From: Amycolatopsis solani | GTDB lineage: Bacteria; Actinomycetota; Actinomycetes; Mycobacteriales; Pseudonocardiaceae | Assembly: GCF_033441515.1 (NCBI RefSeq) | Contig: NZ_JAWQJT010000001.1 | Span: forward strand, 3,658,001-3,722,000 | Direction of reading: 5' to 3' | DNA: 64,000 nucleotides | In this document: piece after piece, positions 33,398-41,877 of the stretch | How the letters are laid out: each line of letters opens with the position of its first letter | Position numbering within the stretch: the first letter of the stretch is position 1 | The notes under the pieces: generated by a model | Told to the model about the DNA's origin: nothing | Database searches by the model: none | What the model saw: only the letters and a program-made list of their open reading frames with translations | Position numbers and translations under genes: made by a program

Positions 33398-34150
33398 ATG
33401 ACGCTCCGGAAGAACATCCTGATCACCGGCGCCAGCAGCGGGTTGGGCGAGGGTATGGCCCGCCGGTTCGCGGCGAAGGGGCGCAACCTGGCGCTGTGCG
33501 CGCGACGCACCGAGCGCCTCGAGAACCTCGCCAAGGAACTCGAAGCCGCGCACCCCGGGATCAAGGTCGTCACGCGCACCCTCGACGTCACCGACCACGA
33601 CCGCGTGTTCGCCGTCTTCGAGGAGTTCCGCGCCGAGCTCGGGTCCCTCGACCGGGTGATTGTGAACGCCGGGCTCGGGAAGGGGCAGCCGGTCGGCAAG
33701 GGCCGGTTCGACGCCAACCGCCAGACCCTGGAGGTCAACTTCGTCTCGGCCGCCGCGCAGATCGAAGCGGCCGCGGGGATCTTCCGGGAGCAGGGCGCGG
33801 GGCACCTCGCGGTCGTCTCGTCGTTCAGCGCCATCCGGGGGCTGCCGGGCAACCTCACCGCGTACGCCGCTTCGAAGGCGGGCATCTCGGCGTTCGTCGA
33901 CGGCACCCGGCTGGAGCTCAAGCGCAAGGGCATCGCCGTCACCGACGTCCGGCCCGGCTACATCGAGTCGGAGATGAACGACCGGATCGGCAAGAACCCG
34001 TTGCTCGCCCGGGCCGAGAGCGGCGCCAAGGCGCTGGCCAAGGCGATCGAGGCCGAGCCGCGGCGCGCCTACGTCCCCGCGTGGCCCTGGGTGCCGCTGA
34101 GCCTCGCGATGCGCGTGGTGCCGGCCTCGATCCTGCGGAGGTTCGCGTGA
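33398..34150 (+). CDS. Short-chain dehydrogenase/reductase
   Basis: The 250-residue classical SDR has ITGASSGLGEGMA, a VNAGLG variant of the NNAG motif, catalytic Ser in VSSFSAIRG, and YAASK. The C-terminus contains a hydrophobic stretch (WPWVPLSLAMRVV) found in membrane-linked SDRs. It is first of a tightly coupled run with a phosphotransferase (4-base overlap), a histidine phosphatase (1-base overlap) and an SMP-30 protein, suggesting one catabolic or lipid-processing operon. The substrate is unknown. Confidence 0.9.
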   Translation: MTLRKNILITGASSGLGEGMARRFAAKGRNLALCARRTERLENLAKELEAAHPGIKVVTRTLDVTDHDRVFAVFEEFRAELGSLDRVIVNAGLGKGQPVGKGRFDANRQTLEVNFVSAAAQIEAAAGIFREQGAGHLAVVSSFSAIRGLPGNLTAYAASKAGISAFVDGTRLELKRKGIAVTDVRPGYIESEMNDRIGKNPLLARAESGAKALAKAIEAEPRRAYVPAWPWVPLSLAMRVVPASILRRFA

Positions 34151-35202
34151 CCACCGTCGAGGTGCGTGAGGAGGACGCCTTCGACGCGGCCGCGGTCCAC
34201 GCCTGGCTGACGACGAAGCTCGAGGGCCTCGGCGACGAGCCGCCGCGCGTCCGGCAGTTCCCCGGCGGCGCGTCGAACCTGACGTACCTGCTGACCTACC
34301 CGGACCGCGAGCTGATCCTGCGCCGCCCGCCGGCCGGGCACAAGGCCGCGTCGGCGCACGACATGCGGCGCGAGTACCGCGTGCAGCACGCGCTCGCGCC
34401 GGTGTTCCCGTACGTGCCGCGGATGCTGGCCTTCGGCGACGACGAGAGCGTGCTCGGCGGCGACTTCTACGTCATGGAGAAGCTCGACGGCCTGATCCTG
34501 CGCGGCGACCTGCCCGCCGGTCTGGAGCTGAGCGCGGACCGGGCGCGGGCGCTGTCGGGCAAGGTCGTGGACCGGCTGGTCGACCTGCACGCCGTCGACG
34601 TCGAGAAGGCCGGGCTGGCCGACCTCGGCAAGGGCGCGGGCTACGTCGAGCGCCAGATCCGCGGCTGGTCGGACCGGTACACGGCGGCCCGCACGGACAA
34701 CGTCGGCGACTTCGCCGAGGTGCGCTCGTGGCTGGCGGAGAACCAGCCCGCCGAGGTGAAGATCTGCTTGATCCACAACGACTACCGGCTCGACAACCTG
34801 GTGCTGGACGGCCCGTCGACGCTGAACATCACCGGCGTGCTCGACTGGGAGATGGCCACCCTCGGCGACCCGCTGATGGAGCTGGGCAGCATGCTGGCCT
34901 ACTGGGTGCAGGCCGATGACGACGACGTGATGAAGGCGAGCCGCCGCCAGCCGACGCACGTGCCCGGCATGTTCACGCGCGAGGAGTTCGTGTCGCGGTA
35001 CGCCGAGCGGACCGGGCTCGCGATCGGCGACTGGCGGTTCTACGAGGTCTACGGCCTGTTCCGGCTCGCGGCGGTGCTGCAGCAGCTGTACCGGCGGTAC
35101 CGGGAGGGCGCCACGCGCAACCCGGCGTTCAAGGACTTCTGGCAGTTCGTCGGCTACCTGGACTGGCGCTGCCGGGAAATCATCGCGAAGGGAAGCGTGT
35201 AG
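34147..35202 (+). CDS. Aminoglycoside-phosphotransferase-fold kinase (ACAD10/LvaA type)
   Basis: The 351-residue kinase-fold protein has an ATP-site lysine region (RELILRRPP), the catalytic loop LIHNDYRLDNLVL (HGDxxxxN variant) and the metal motif VLDWEMATLGDPLMELG. This branch resembles the N-terminal kinase domain of ACAD10/11 and bacterial LvaA, which phosphorylate 4-hydroxyacyl-CoAs, rather than antibiotic-resistance kinases. The start is GTG at 34147, overlapping the SDR stop by 4 bases. The SDR and acyl-CoA ligase nearby support an acyl-CoA substrate. Confidence 0.86.
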   Translation: MTTVEVREEDAFDAAAVHAWLTTKLEGLGDEPPRVRQFPGGASNLTYLLTYPDRELILRRPPAGHKAASAHDMRREYRVQHALAPVFPYVPRMLAFGDDESVLGGDFYVMEKLDGLILRGDLPAGLELSADRARALSGKVVDRLVDLHAVDVEKAGLADLGKGAGYVERQIRGWSDRYTAARTDNVGDFAEVRSWLAENQPAEVKICLIHNDYRLDNLVLDGPSTLNITGVLDWEMATLGDPLMELGSMLAYWVQADDDDVMKASRRQPTHVPGMFTREEFVSRYAERTGLAIGDWRFYEVYGLFRLAAVLQQLYRRYREGATRNPAFKDFWQFVGYLDWRCREIIAKGSV

Positions 35203-35858
35203 TGGGCGCGATCTACCTGGTCCGGCACGGGCAGGCGTCGTTCGGCGCGGCCGACTACGACGCCCTGTCGCCGCGCGGCTTCGAGCAGTCCACTGTGGTC
35301 GGTGCGGAACTGCTGCGCCGCAACGTCTCCTTCAGTCAGGTCCGGTCGGGTTCGCTGGCGCGGCAGCGGGACACCGCGGCGACTGCGCTCAAGGTGCTGG
35401 GCAGCGACGTCCCGGTGGTCGAAGACCCGCGCTGGAACGAGTACGACCACGTCGACATCGCCCGCCACCACGCGGGCGGTGCGCCGCAGGAGGATTCCCA
35501 TGCGTACCAAGGGGTACTCGACGCGGCGCTGACCGCGTGGACGACGGCGGGCACCGGCGGGCCGTGCGCCGAGACGTGGCCGGCGTTCGCCGCCCGCTGC
35601 CGCGACGCGCTCGCGGATCTGGTGGCCTCGCTGGGCAAGGGGGAGCACGCGCTGGTGTTCACCTCCGGCGGCGTCATCGCCACGGTCTGCGGCCTGCTGA
35701 TGGGCACCCCCGAAGCCGGTCTGCTGAAGCTCAACCGCGTCACGGTCAACGGCGGCATCACGAAGCTGGTCTCCGGCCGCGGCGGCGTCACCTTGTTGTC
35801 CTTCAACGAACACCCGCACTTCGAGGCCGACGCGGCTTCGTTGCTCACCTACCGGTAG
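35202..35858 (+). CDS. Histidine phosphatase family protein
   Basis: The 218-residue product has the RHG motif near the N-terminus (YLVRHGQASFGAADYDALSPRG), a second active-site arginine in SGSLARQRDTA, and the second catalytic histidine position apparently replaced in the segment VFTSGGVIATVCGLLMG, where GGVI stands where phosphatases usually have GH. This deviation may lower or alter activity. The GTG start at 35202 overlaps the kinase stop by one base. It pairs with the kinase in one operon. Confidence 0.85.
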   Translation: MGAIYLVRHGQASFGAADYDALSPRGFEQSTVVGAELLRRNVSFSQVRSGSLARQRDTAATALKVLGSDVPVVEDPRWNEYDHVDIARHHAGGAPQEDSHAYQGVLDAALTAWTTAGTGGPCAETWPAFAARCRDALADLVASLGKGEHALVFTSGGVIATVCGLLMGTPEAGLLKLNRVTVNGGITKLVSGRGGVTLLSFNEHPHFEADAASLLTYR

Positions 35859-35868
35859 GAGACGTCCG

Positions 35869-36786
35869 ATGCGGTTCGGCGAAGTCACGATCCACCCGGT
35901 GAACGGCCACGGCCCGGAAGACGTCGTGGTCGACGGCGAAGGCCGGATCTACACGGGCGTCGACGACGGCCGCATCCTGCGCCTGTCCCCGGACGGCCGC
36001 CGCATCGACGTCGTGGCCGACACCGGCGGCCGCCCTCTCGGCCTGGAGCTCTACGGCGAGGACGAGCTCCTGATCTGCGACGCGCGCGCCGGGCTGCTGG
36101 TGGTCCCGCTGGCCGGCGGGACGCCGTCGGTGCTGGCGACGTCGGCGCTGGGGCTGGACTTCGTGTTCTGCAACAACGCGGCGGTGGGTTCGGACGGGAC
36201 GGTGTACTTCACGGACTCCTCCCGTCGCTTCGGCATCGACAACTGGCGCGACGACCTGATCGAGCAGACCGCGGGCGGCCGTCTCCTGCGGCGTTCCCCG
36301 GACGGCTCGATCGACCTGCTGCTCGACGGCCTCCAGTTCGCGAACGGCGTGGCGTTGGCCCCGGACGAGTCGTTCGTGGCGGTGGCGGAAACGGGCGCGT
36401 GCCGGGTGTCTCGGGTGTCCCTTTCGGACGGTCGCGTCGACGTCCTGGTCGATGGTTTGCGGGGCTTCCCGGACAACATCTCGACGGGTACGGATGGCCT
36501 GATCTGGATCACGCAGGCGTCGCCGAAGGTGGCGGCGCTGGACGTGGTGCGCAAGCTCCCGGCGTTCCTGCGCGCGGGTGTCCGCCGGCTGCCGACGTCG
36601 CTGCAGCCCAGCCCCGGCCGCGAGGTGGGCGTACTGGGCGTGTCGGCCGACGGCAAGGTGGTCCGCGAACTGCGCGGCGAGATCGACGGCTTCCACATGC
36701 TGGTGGGCGTCCGCGAGTGGCAGGGGCAGCTGTACTTCGGGTCGCTGGAGGAGAACGCGATCGCGGTGACCACCGCGCTCGGGTGA
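35869..36786 (+). CDS. SMP-30/gluconolactonase/strictosidine synthase-like beta-propeller
   Basis: The 305-residue beta-propeller has GHGPEDVVVDGEGRIYTGV, NNAAVGSDGTVYFTDSS, FANGVALAPDESFVAVAETG and GFPDNISTGTDGLIWI, the repeated blade motifs with metal-binding acidic/Asn residues of the family. Members hydrolyse lactones or related cyclic esters with a divalent metal; a lactone product of the operon SDR is a reasonable but unproven substrate. AGGAG precedes the ATG. It abuts the convergent SDR gene with no gap. Confidence 0.88.
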   Translation: MRFGEVTIHPVNGHGPEDVVVDGEGRIYTGVDDGRILRLSPDGRRIDVVADTGGRPLGLELYGEDELLICDARAGLLVVPLAGGTPSVLATSALGLDFVFCNNAAVGSDGTVYFTDSSRRFGIDNWRDDLIEQTAGGRLLRRSPDGSIDLLLDGLQFANGVALAPDESFVAVAETGACRVSRVSLSDGRVDVLVDGLRGFPDNISTGTDGLIWITQASPKVAALDVVRKLPAFLRAGVRRLPTSLQPSPGREVGVLGVSADGKVVRELRGEIDGFHMLVGVREWQGQLYFGSLEENAIAVTTALG

Positions 36787-37449
36787 CTACCAGGGCACGG
36801 CTTCGCCGTGCCGGTCCAGGAACCGGAGTCCGGGCTTTCCCGCCTCCGCCTCGAGAACGTCGACCACCAACGGGATCGACTCCTCCGGTGACAGCGGCGC
36901 GTCCGGGCCGCCCAAGCGGGTCCGGTTGTGGCCCGGGTCGATCAGCAGCTTCGTGTGCCCGTCGCCGTCGTACCGGGTCGCGTAGCTGCGCATCAGCTGG
37001 TTGAGCGCCGCTTTGCTGGCCTTGTACAGCTCGTAGCCCGCCTCGGTGTTGCGCGTGATGCTGCCCTGCTCCGACGACATCACCGCGACCGTTCCGCCCG
37101 GGACGACCAGCTCGCGCAGGGCTTCCAGCACCCGCAGCGGGCTCAACGCGTTCGTGATCATCACCTCGGTGAACATCTCCGTCGGCACCTCGCCGATCGG
37201 CAGGTCGCCGCGGTCGATGGCCGCGTTGACGAAGAGCAGGTCGAACCGCCGGTCGCTCAGCCGCGAGCGCAGGGCGGTCAGGTCGGCAGGGTCGGTCATC
37301 TCCAGGGTCTCGACTCTCAGGCCCGGGGGAGTGGTGCCGCGGGTCGTGGCGGTGACCTGCCATTCGCGGCGGCTCAGTTCGTGGGCCAGGACCAGGCCGA
37401 GGCCGCGGGAGGCGCCGATGACGAGTGCTTCGGGCACGGGGATCTCCAT
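36787..37449 (-). CDS. Short-chain dehydrogenase, CsgA/C-factor type
   Basis: The 220-residue protein has VIGASRGLGLVLAHEL at the N-terminus, LLFVNAAIDRG in place of NNAG, and YELYKASKAALNQL for the Tyr-Lys pair. Short SDRs of this kind resemble C-factor (CsgA)-like proteins. It is divergent from the TetR gene at 37500 across 50 bases filled by a large palindrome, so it is the likely target of that repressor. The substrate is unknown. Confidence 0.86.
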   Translation of the reverse strand: MEIPVPEALVIGASRGLGLVLAHELSRREWQVTATTRGTTPPGLRVETLEMTDPADLTALRSRLSDRRFDLLFVNAAIDRGDLPIGEVPTEMFTEVMITNALSPLRVLEALRELVVPGGTVAVMSSEQGSITRNTEAGYELYKASKAALNQLMRSYATRYDGDGHTKLLIDPGHNRTRLGGPDAPLSPEESIPLVVDVLEAEAGKPGLRFLDRHGEAVPW

Positions 37450-37450
37450 T

Positions 37451-37477
37451 TGTCTAGACGCGACGTTGCGTCTAGAC
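37451..37477. promoter_or_regulatory. TetR operator (nested palindrome)
   Basis: TGTCTAGACGC and its exact complement flank a 6-base spacer that contains ACGT. Each arm contains GTCTAGAC, itself an 8-bp palindrome. The site begins one base upstream of the SDR start and lies 22 bases before the TetR start. Confidence 0.8.
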
Positions 37478-37499
37478 AGTAACACGCTATCGTGGCCCG

Positions 37500-38063
37500 A
37501 TGTCCAACCCGCCCAGGGCGCGCTCCGGCAACCGGCGTGACGAGGCCGCCCGGCTCGCCGTGCTGCACGCCGCCGACGATCTGCTCGTCGAGCACGGGTT
37601 CGCCGGGTTGACCATCGAGGCGATCGCGCGCGAGGCCGGCGTCGCGAAGCAGACGATCTACCGCTGGTGGCCGTCCAAGGTCGAGATCCTGCTCGACACG
37701 CTCATCGACGACGCCACCAAGCAGCTGCCGGTCCCGGAAAAGCCGACAGCGGCGAGCATCCGCGCGTACCTGCGCGCGTTCGCCGGCTTCGTCACCGGCG
37801 ACCCGGCGGGCAAGGTCCTGCTCGCGCTCCTCGCCCAGGCCCAGCACGACCCGGCCACGGCCGCCAGTCTTCAGGAGCGCTACCTCGGGCCGCGCCGGGC
37901 CGAGGAACGCGACCTGATCACGCGCGCGATCGACGCGGGCGAGATATCACCGCGGCTCGGCGCCGATGCGTTGCTGGACGCGCTGTTCGGCCCGATCGTC
38001 TACAGCGCACTCACCGGGTCGGGCCACGAGCTGGCCGACGCGCTCGCCGACGAACTGCTCTAG
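37500..38063 (+). CDS. TetR-family regulator
   Basis: The 187-residue product has a TetR helix-turn-helix (AVLHAADDLLVEHGF, then TIEAIAREAGVAKQTIYRWW) and a C-terminal helical domain. A -10-like GCTAT about 10 bases before the ATG and no ribosome binding site suggest a leaderless transcript that starts beside the operator, so autorepression is expected. It probably controls the divergent SDR. Its last 4 bases overlap the end of the convergent enoyl-CoA hydratase gene. Confidence 0.88.
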   Translation: MSNPPRARSGNRRDEAARLAVLHAADDLLVEHGFAGLTIEAIAREAGVAKQTIYRWWPSKVEILLDTLIDDATKQLPVPEKPTAASIRAYLRAFAGFVTGDPAGKVLLALLAQAQHDPATAASLQERYLGPRRAEERDLITRAIDAGEISPRLGADALLDALFGPIVYSALTGSGHELADALADELL

Positions 38064-38887
38064 CGGCCCGTCCACCGCGGCTCGCGGCCCGCGGACCAGG
38101 CCGCGTAGAACTCCTTGTGGTCCTTGGCCGTCATCAGCAGTGCCTGGGTGATCGCTTCCAGCTCGATCGCACTGCCCAGGTCCATGTCCAGTTCGCGGGT
38201 CAGCAGCACCTTCGTCGTCGCGTACGCCAGTGCCGGGCCGTCCGCCAGGCGGCGGGCCAACGCCGAGGCCGTTGAAGCCAGGTCGGCGTCCGGGACCACT
38301 TGAGAAGCCAAGCCGATCTCCAGCGCACGAGCTGCCGGGAGCTTGTCGCCCAGGATCAGCAGCTCCGTCGCGCGGCCCAGGCCGACCAGCCGCGGCAGCA
38401 GGTACGCCGAGCCCATATCCGCGCCGGCCAGGCCGACCTTCGTGAACAGGAACGCGAACTTCGCCGACTCCGCGAGCAGGCGGAAGTCGCTCGCCAGCGC
38501 GATCACCGAGCCCGCGCCCGCCGCGACGCCGTTGACCGCCGCGATCACCGGGATCGGGCACTCGCGCAGGGCCTTCACCACCGCGCCCGTCATGCGCGTG
38601 AACTCCAGCAGCTGCGCCGTCTCGAACTTCTGGAGCTCGCCGATGATCTCCTCGACGTCGCCGCCGGAGCAGAACCCGCGGCCCTGGCCGGTGATCACCA
38701 GCACTCGGACGTCTTCGTGCTGCGGCAGTTCCAGCACGAGGTCGCGCAGGTCGGCGTAGACGTCGAAGGTCAGCGCGTTCAGCTTGTCCGGCCGGGTGAA
38801 GGTGACCGTGGCGACGCCGCTGTCCACAGTGAACTCGAAGTGGTCCCACTCCTTCGTCAGCGGTGCGGTCGCGCGGAACGGGCTCAT
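38060..38887 (-). CDS. Enoyl-CoA hydratase/isomerase family protein
   Basis: The 275-residue crotonase-fold protein has the CoA/oxyanion segments TRPDKLNALTFD, GFCSGGDVEEI and NGVAAGAGSV, and the segment GLAGADMGSAYLLPR. The glutamate usually seen after the second oxyanion glycines is Ser here, and the second catalytic position reads Asp (GADMG), so it may be an isomerase, hydrolase or special hydratase rather than a standard one. It is the last gene of the minus-strand operon with an aryl-CoA ligase and SDR and likely acts on the CoA thioester they produce. Confidence 0.88.
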   Translation of the reverse strand: MSPFRATAPLTKEWDHFEFTVDSGVATVTFTRPDKLNALTFDVYADLRDLVLELPQHEDVRVLVITGQGRGFCSGGDVEEIIGELQKFETAQLLEFTRMTGAVVKALRECPIPVIAAVNGVAAGAGSVIALASDFRLLAESAKFAFLFTKVGLAGADMGSAYLLPRLVGLGRATELLILGDKLPAARALEIGLASQVVPDADLASTASALARRLADGPALAYATTKVLLTRELDMDLGSAIELEAITQALLMTAKDHKEFYAAWSAGREPRWTGR

Positions 38888-39576
38888 CGTTGTATTCCTC
38901 CGCCGTCGAGTACGAGGGTCTGGCCGTTGATCGCGGCGGCTTCGGGCGCCGCCAGGAAGGAGACGGCGAACGCCACCTCCGCGGGTTCCAGCAGCCGGCC
39001 GAGCGGGGAGGCCGCCGCCAGCGCCGCTTCGGCGTCGCCGGGGGACCGGCCCGTGCGCTCCTGGATCCGCGCCACCGAGGAAGCGGTCATGTCGGTGCGG
39101 ACGAACGCCGGGCACACCGCGTTCGCCGTGACACCGGTGCCGGCCAGCTCCGCCGCCACCGCGCGCACGAGACCCAGCGCCGCGTGCTTCGACGCCGTGT
39201 ACCCGGCCGTGTAGCGGTAGCCGGCGTGCGACGCGGTCGACGCGACCGTGACGATCCGGCCGCGGTCGCGTTCGCGCATTCCCGGCAGCACCGCACGCGT
39301 GCACAGGAAAGCACCCGTGGCGTTGACGTCCAGCTGGCGGTGCCAATCGTCCAAAGTGGTCTTCGCGGCCGGGGCGCTGGAGGAGATCCCGGCGTTGTTC
39401 ACCAGGACGTCGACCGGCCCCGCCGAGGCGAAGTACGCGGAAACCGCCTCCTCGTCGGTGACGTCGCACGCGGCGCGGCCCGGCGCCAGCACGGTGTCAC
39501 CGAGGGAACGGAACCGCTCGGCGATCGCCGCGCCGATGCCGCGGGTGCCGCCGGTGACCACGACCAGCCGGCTCAC
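38884..39576 (-). CDS. Short-chain dehydrogenase in the aryl-CoA operon
   Basis: The 230-residue SDR has VTGGTRGIGAAIA, NNAG, catalytic Ser in VASTASHAG, YTASKHAAL and a C-terminal LAAPEAAAINGQTLVLDGGG of the FabG group. It starts at GTG 39576, overlapping the ligase stop by 4 bases, and its stop overlaps the hydratase start by 4. In the operon it may oxidise a 3-hydroxyacyl-CoA or dihydrodiol-like CoA ester formed from the ring substrate. Confidence 0.9.
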   Translation of the reverse strand: MSRLVVVTGGTRGIGAAIAERFRSLGDTVLAPGRAACDVTDEEAVSAYFASAGPVDVLVNNAGISSSAPAAKTTLDDWHRQLDVNATGAFLCTRAVLPGMRERDRGRIVTVASTASHAGYRYTAGYTASKHAALGLVRAVAAELAGTGVTANAVCPAFVRTDMTASSVARIQERTGRSPGDAEAALAAASPLGRLLEPAEVAFAVSFLAAPEAAAINGQTLVLDGGGIQR

Positions 39577-41084
39577 GGGCGGGCCGCCAGCGCGCGCCGG
39601 TCGAGCTTTCCGTTGGCGGTACGGGGAAGTTCGGTCACGAACACCACCTCGCGGGGGTACTTGTGCTTGGCCAGGTGGGCTTTCGCGTGGTCCTTCAGCT
39701 CGTCGGCGGACACGGGGGCGCGCACCACGACGTACGCGCGTGGCACGACCAGGCCGTCGACCTCGTGGCCGACCACAGCGCAGTCCACCACGGATTCGTG
39801 CCCCAGCAGGCAGTCCTCGATCTCGCCGGGCGCGACGAACACGCCGCCGACCTTGAGCAGCGCGTCGGCGCGGCCGTGGTGGCGGAAGAAGCCCTCGGAG
39901 CGGCTGAAGAGGTCGCCGGAGGTCAGCGTGTCGCCGTCGAACGTGCGCGCGGACTTCTCCGGATCGCCGAAGTACTCCAGCGCGATCGTCGGCCCGGTCA
40001 CCCGCAGCGGCCCGATTTCGCCGTCGGGCAACGGGTTCCCGAGCTCGTCGACGACCTCGGCGGTGTAACCGGGGACGGGGGTGCCGAGCGTCCCGGCGCG
40101 CGCCCGGCCCGGCCGGTTCGACAGGTAGATGTGGTACGCCTCGGACGAACCGATCCCGTCGACCACCGGCACGCCGAAGGCCGCGTCCCACTTCCGGTGC
40201 AGCTCCGGGGGCAGCGCCTCGCCCGCCGACGTCGTCATCCGCAGGCAGCTCAGGTCCTGCTCCGCCGCGGCCGGGTGGGCGACCATCGCGCTCATCATGG
40301 TCGGCACGTTGACCAGTACCGTCGGCCGGTGCCGGGCGATCAGCTCGAAGATCAGGTCGGCCGTGCTGCGTTCGGGGAACGCGATCCCCGCGGCACCGAC
40401 GCCGAACGGGAACATCGCCACCAGGTCGCGCGCGTAGCCGAAGAACAGCTTGGGCACGGCGAGGACCCGGTCGTCTTCCCGCAGCCCGAGCACCTGGACG
40501 GCGTACCGCTCGAAGCTTTCCTTCGGGCTCCGCAACGGGTGCACGCACGCCTTGGGCGCGCCGGTGCTGCCGGTGGTGAACTTCCAGATGCCGACGTCGT
40601 CCACAGTGGTCGGTGCGGCGTCCAGCGTGTCCGGCGCGGTGTCGAGCAACGTCCGGAAGGGACGTTCGCCCGGCCGCAGGTCCTCCTCCGGTACCCCGGT
40701 GACCAGCAGATTCCGGGCCCCCGCCTCCCGCAACGCGGGCAGCGTGACGGCGTCCGCGAGCACCGTCACGGCTTCGGTGTACCCGAGGTAGTAGGCGTAG
40801 TCCTTGGGCTGCAGGAACGGGTACACCTCGGCGGTGACGGCGCCGATCTTCTGGGCCCCGTACCAGGCCGCGACGAACTCTTCGCCGTCGCTCAGCGCCA
40901 GCAGGACCCGCTGTCCACTTCGGACACCGGCGTCGAGGAACACGTGCCCGGCCTGGTTGGCCAGCCGGGCCAGCGCCGCGTAGCTCACCGAGCGATCCCC
41001 GACGATCAGGGCGGTGCGATCGCCGCGGCCCGCGGCCACGTGCCGGTCGAGGAAGTGCGTGGCGAGGTTGAACGGCTCACTCAC
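39573..41084 (-). CDS. Aryl-CoA ligase, benzoate/2-aminobenzoate-CoA ligase type
   Basis: The 503-residue ANL enzyme follows the benzoate-CoA ligase subfamily: FTTGSTGAPKACVHPL phosphate loop, GIGSSEAYHIYLSNRPG in the A5 region, TSGDLFSRSEGFFRHHGRAD hinge region and TELPRTANGKLDRRAL with the C-terminal Lys. It should form an aromatic acyl-CoA. With tryptophan dioxygenase and kynureninase on the divergent operon, anthranilate is the most likely acid. GTG start at 41084, inside the end of the creatininase gene (8-base overlap). Confidence 0.88.
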   Translation of the reverse strand: MSEPFNLATHFLDRHVAAGRGDRTALIVGDRSVSYAALARLANQAGHVFLDAGVRSGQRVLLALSDGEEFVAAWYGAQKIGAVTAEVYPFLQPKDYAYYLGYTEAVTVLADAVTLPALREAGARNLLVTGVPEEDLRPGERPFRTLLDTAPDTLDAAPTTVDDVGIWKFTTGSTGAPKACVHPLRSPKESFERYAVQVLGLREDDRVLAVPKLFFGYARDLVAMFPFGVGAAGIAFPERSTADLIFELIARHRPTVLVNVPTMMSAMVAHPAAAEQDLSCLRMTTSAGEALPPELHRKWDAAFGVPVVDGIGSSEAYHIYLSNRPGRARAGTLGTPVPGYTAEVVDELGNPLPDGEIGPLRVTGPTIALEYFGDPEKSARTFDGDTLTSGDLFSRSEGFFRHHGRADALLKVGGVFVAPGEIEDCLLGHESVVDCAVVGHEVDGLVVPRAYVVVRAPVSADELKDHAKAHLAKHKYPREVVFVTELPRTANGKLDRRALAARP

Positions 41085-41829
41085 GGGCCAGCTCCCGGAT
41101 CGCTTCCACCAGCAGATCGGTCAACGTCGAGAAGGTCTCCGCGCCTTCTTCCGCCGTCGCTTCCGCGGGCTTGCCGCAGTACGCGTCGGACATCCCCATT
41201 TCGAGGAAACCGCCGTCGGAAGGGGCCGAAGCGAGACTGACCGGCACGTGCGGCAGCGTCCGCATGAGTGCCTGGTCGACCAGCTCGGGCCGGTCGGCGA
41301 GCACCAGCGACGTCTCGTACCGCCCGGCGTGGCACTCGCCCGACCGGAACTCCTCGGTCAGCCGCTCGGCGTGCCGCCGCCGGACCAGGTCGAGCAGGGC
41401 GACCTTGCCGTCGTAGGCGAAGTTGAGCGTCTCCGCCGCCCGCCGCAGCGTGACCAGGTGCGCGGGCTCGAAGTGGTTGTTGACCAGCAGGATCCGGCGC
41501 AACCGCTGGCCGATCAGCGCGGCCCCGATGTCCACCAGCAACGCGTGCAGCGTCTCCTCGCCGATGTGGACGCCGCCGGCGAACCCGGCCGCGAAGCGCG
41601 TGACGCCGTACGGGACCTCCGGCAGCACCAGCACGTGGACGTCCTCATCGGCCGCGAGCCGTTCGGCCGCGCGCTCGCACATGCCGCGCGAGATCAGCGG
41701 GTCCGTGCCCAGCGGCGCGTGCGGCCCGTGCGGCTCGACCGCACCCAGCGGAAGCAGCAGCACCGGTACGCGTGAGCCGTCCGCGAGGGCGGCGACCTGC
41801 CGGGAGGTGAGGTCCGCGAAGTACGTCAC
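41077..41829 (-). CDS. Creatininase-family amidohydrolase, candidate N-formylkynurenine formamidase
   Basis: The 250-residue product has the creatininase-fold metal motifs: LPLGAVEPHGPHAPLGTD near residue 28, NNHFEPAHL and GECHAGRYETSL. The family includes creatininase, MftE and the archaeal deformylase ArfB, and its members cleave amide bonds. It is first gene of the minus-strand operon that also has the aryl-CoA ligase, and is divergent from tryptophan dioxygenase and kynureninase. No cyclase-family KynB is visible. A formamidase role is therefore inferred from context, not from residues. Start is GTG at 41829. Confidence 0.8.
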   Translation of the reverse strand: MTYFADLTSRQVAALADGSRVPVLLLPLGAVEPHGPHAPLGTDPLISRGMCERAAERLAADEDVHVLVLPEVPYGVTRFAAGFAGGVHIGEETLHALLVDIGAALIGQRLRRILLVNNHFEPAHLVTLRRAAETLNFAYDGKVALLDLVRRRHAERLTEEFRSGECHAGRYETSLVLADRPELVDQALMRTLPHVPVSLASAPSDGGFLEMGMSDAYCGKPAEATAEEGAETFSTLTDLLVEAIRELARE

Positions 41830-41840
41830 GCAAATCAAGC

Positions 41841-41864
41841 TACACCGCAGCGGCCTGAGGTGTA
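41841..41864. promoter_or_regulatory. Candidate PaaX-type operator between the two operons
   Basis: TACACC (41841-41846) faces GGTGTA (41859-41864) across 12 bases in the 48-base divergent spacer. A -10-like TATAGA follows 13-14 bases before the ATG at 41878, so a repressor here could block both promoters. Confidence 0.45.
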
Positions 41865-41877
41865 TAGAGTTGCGCCC

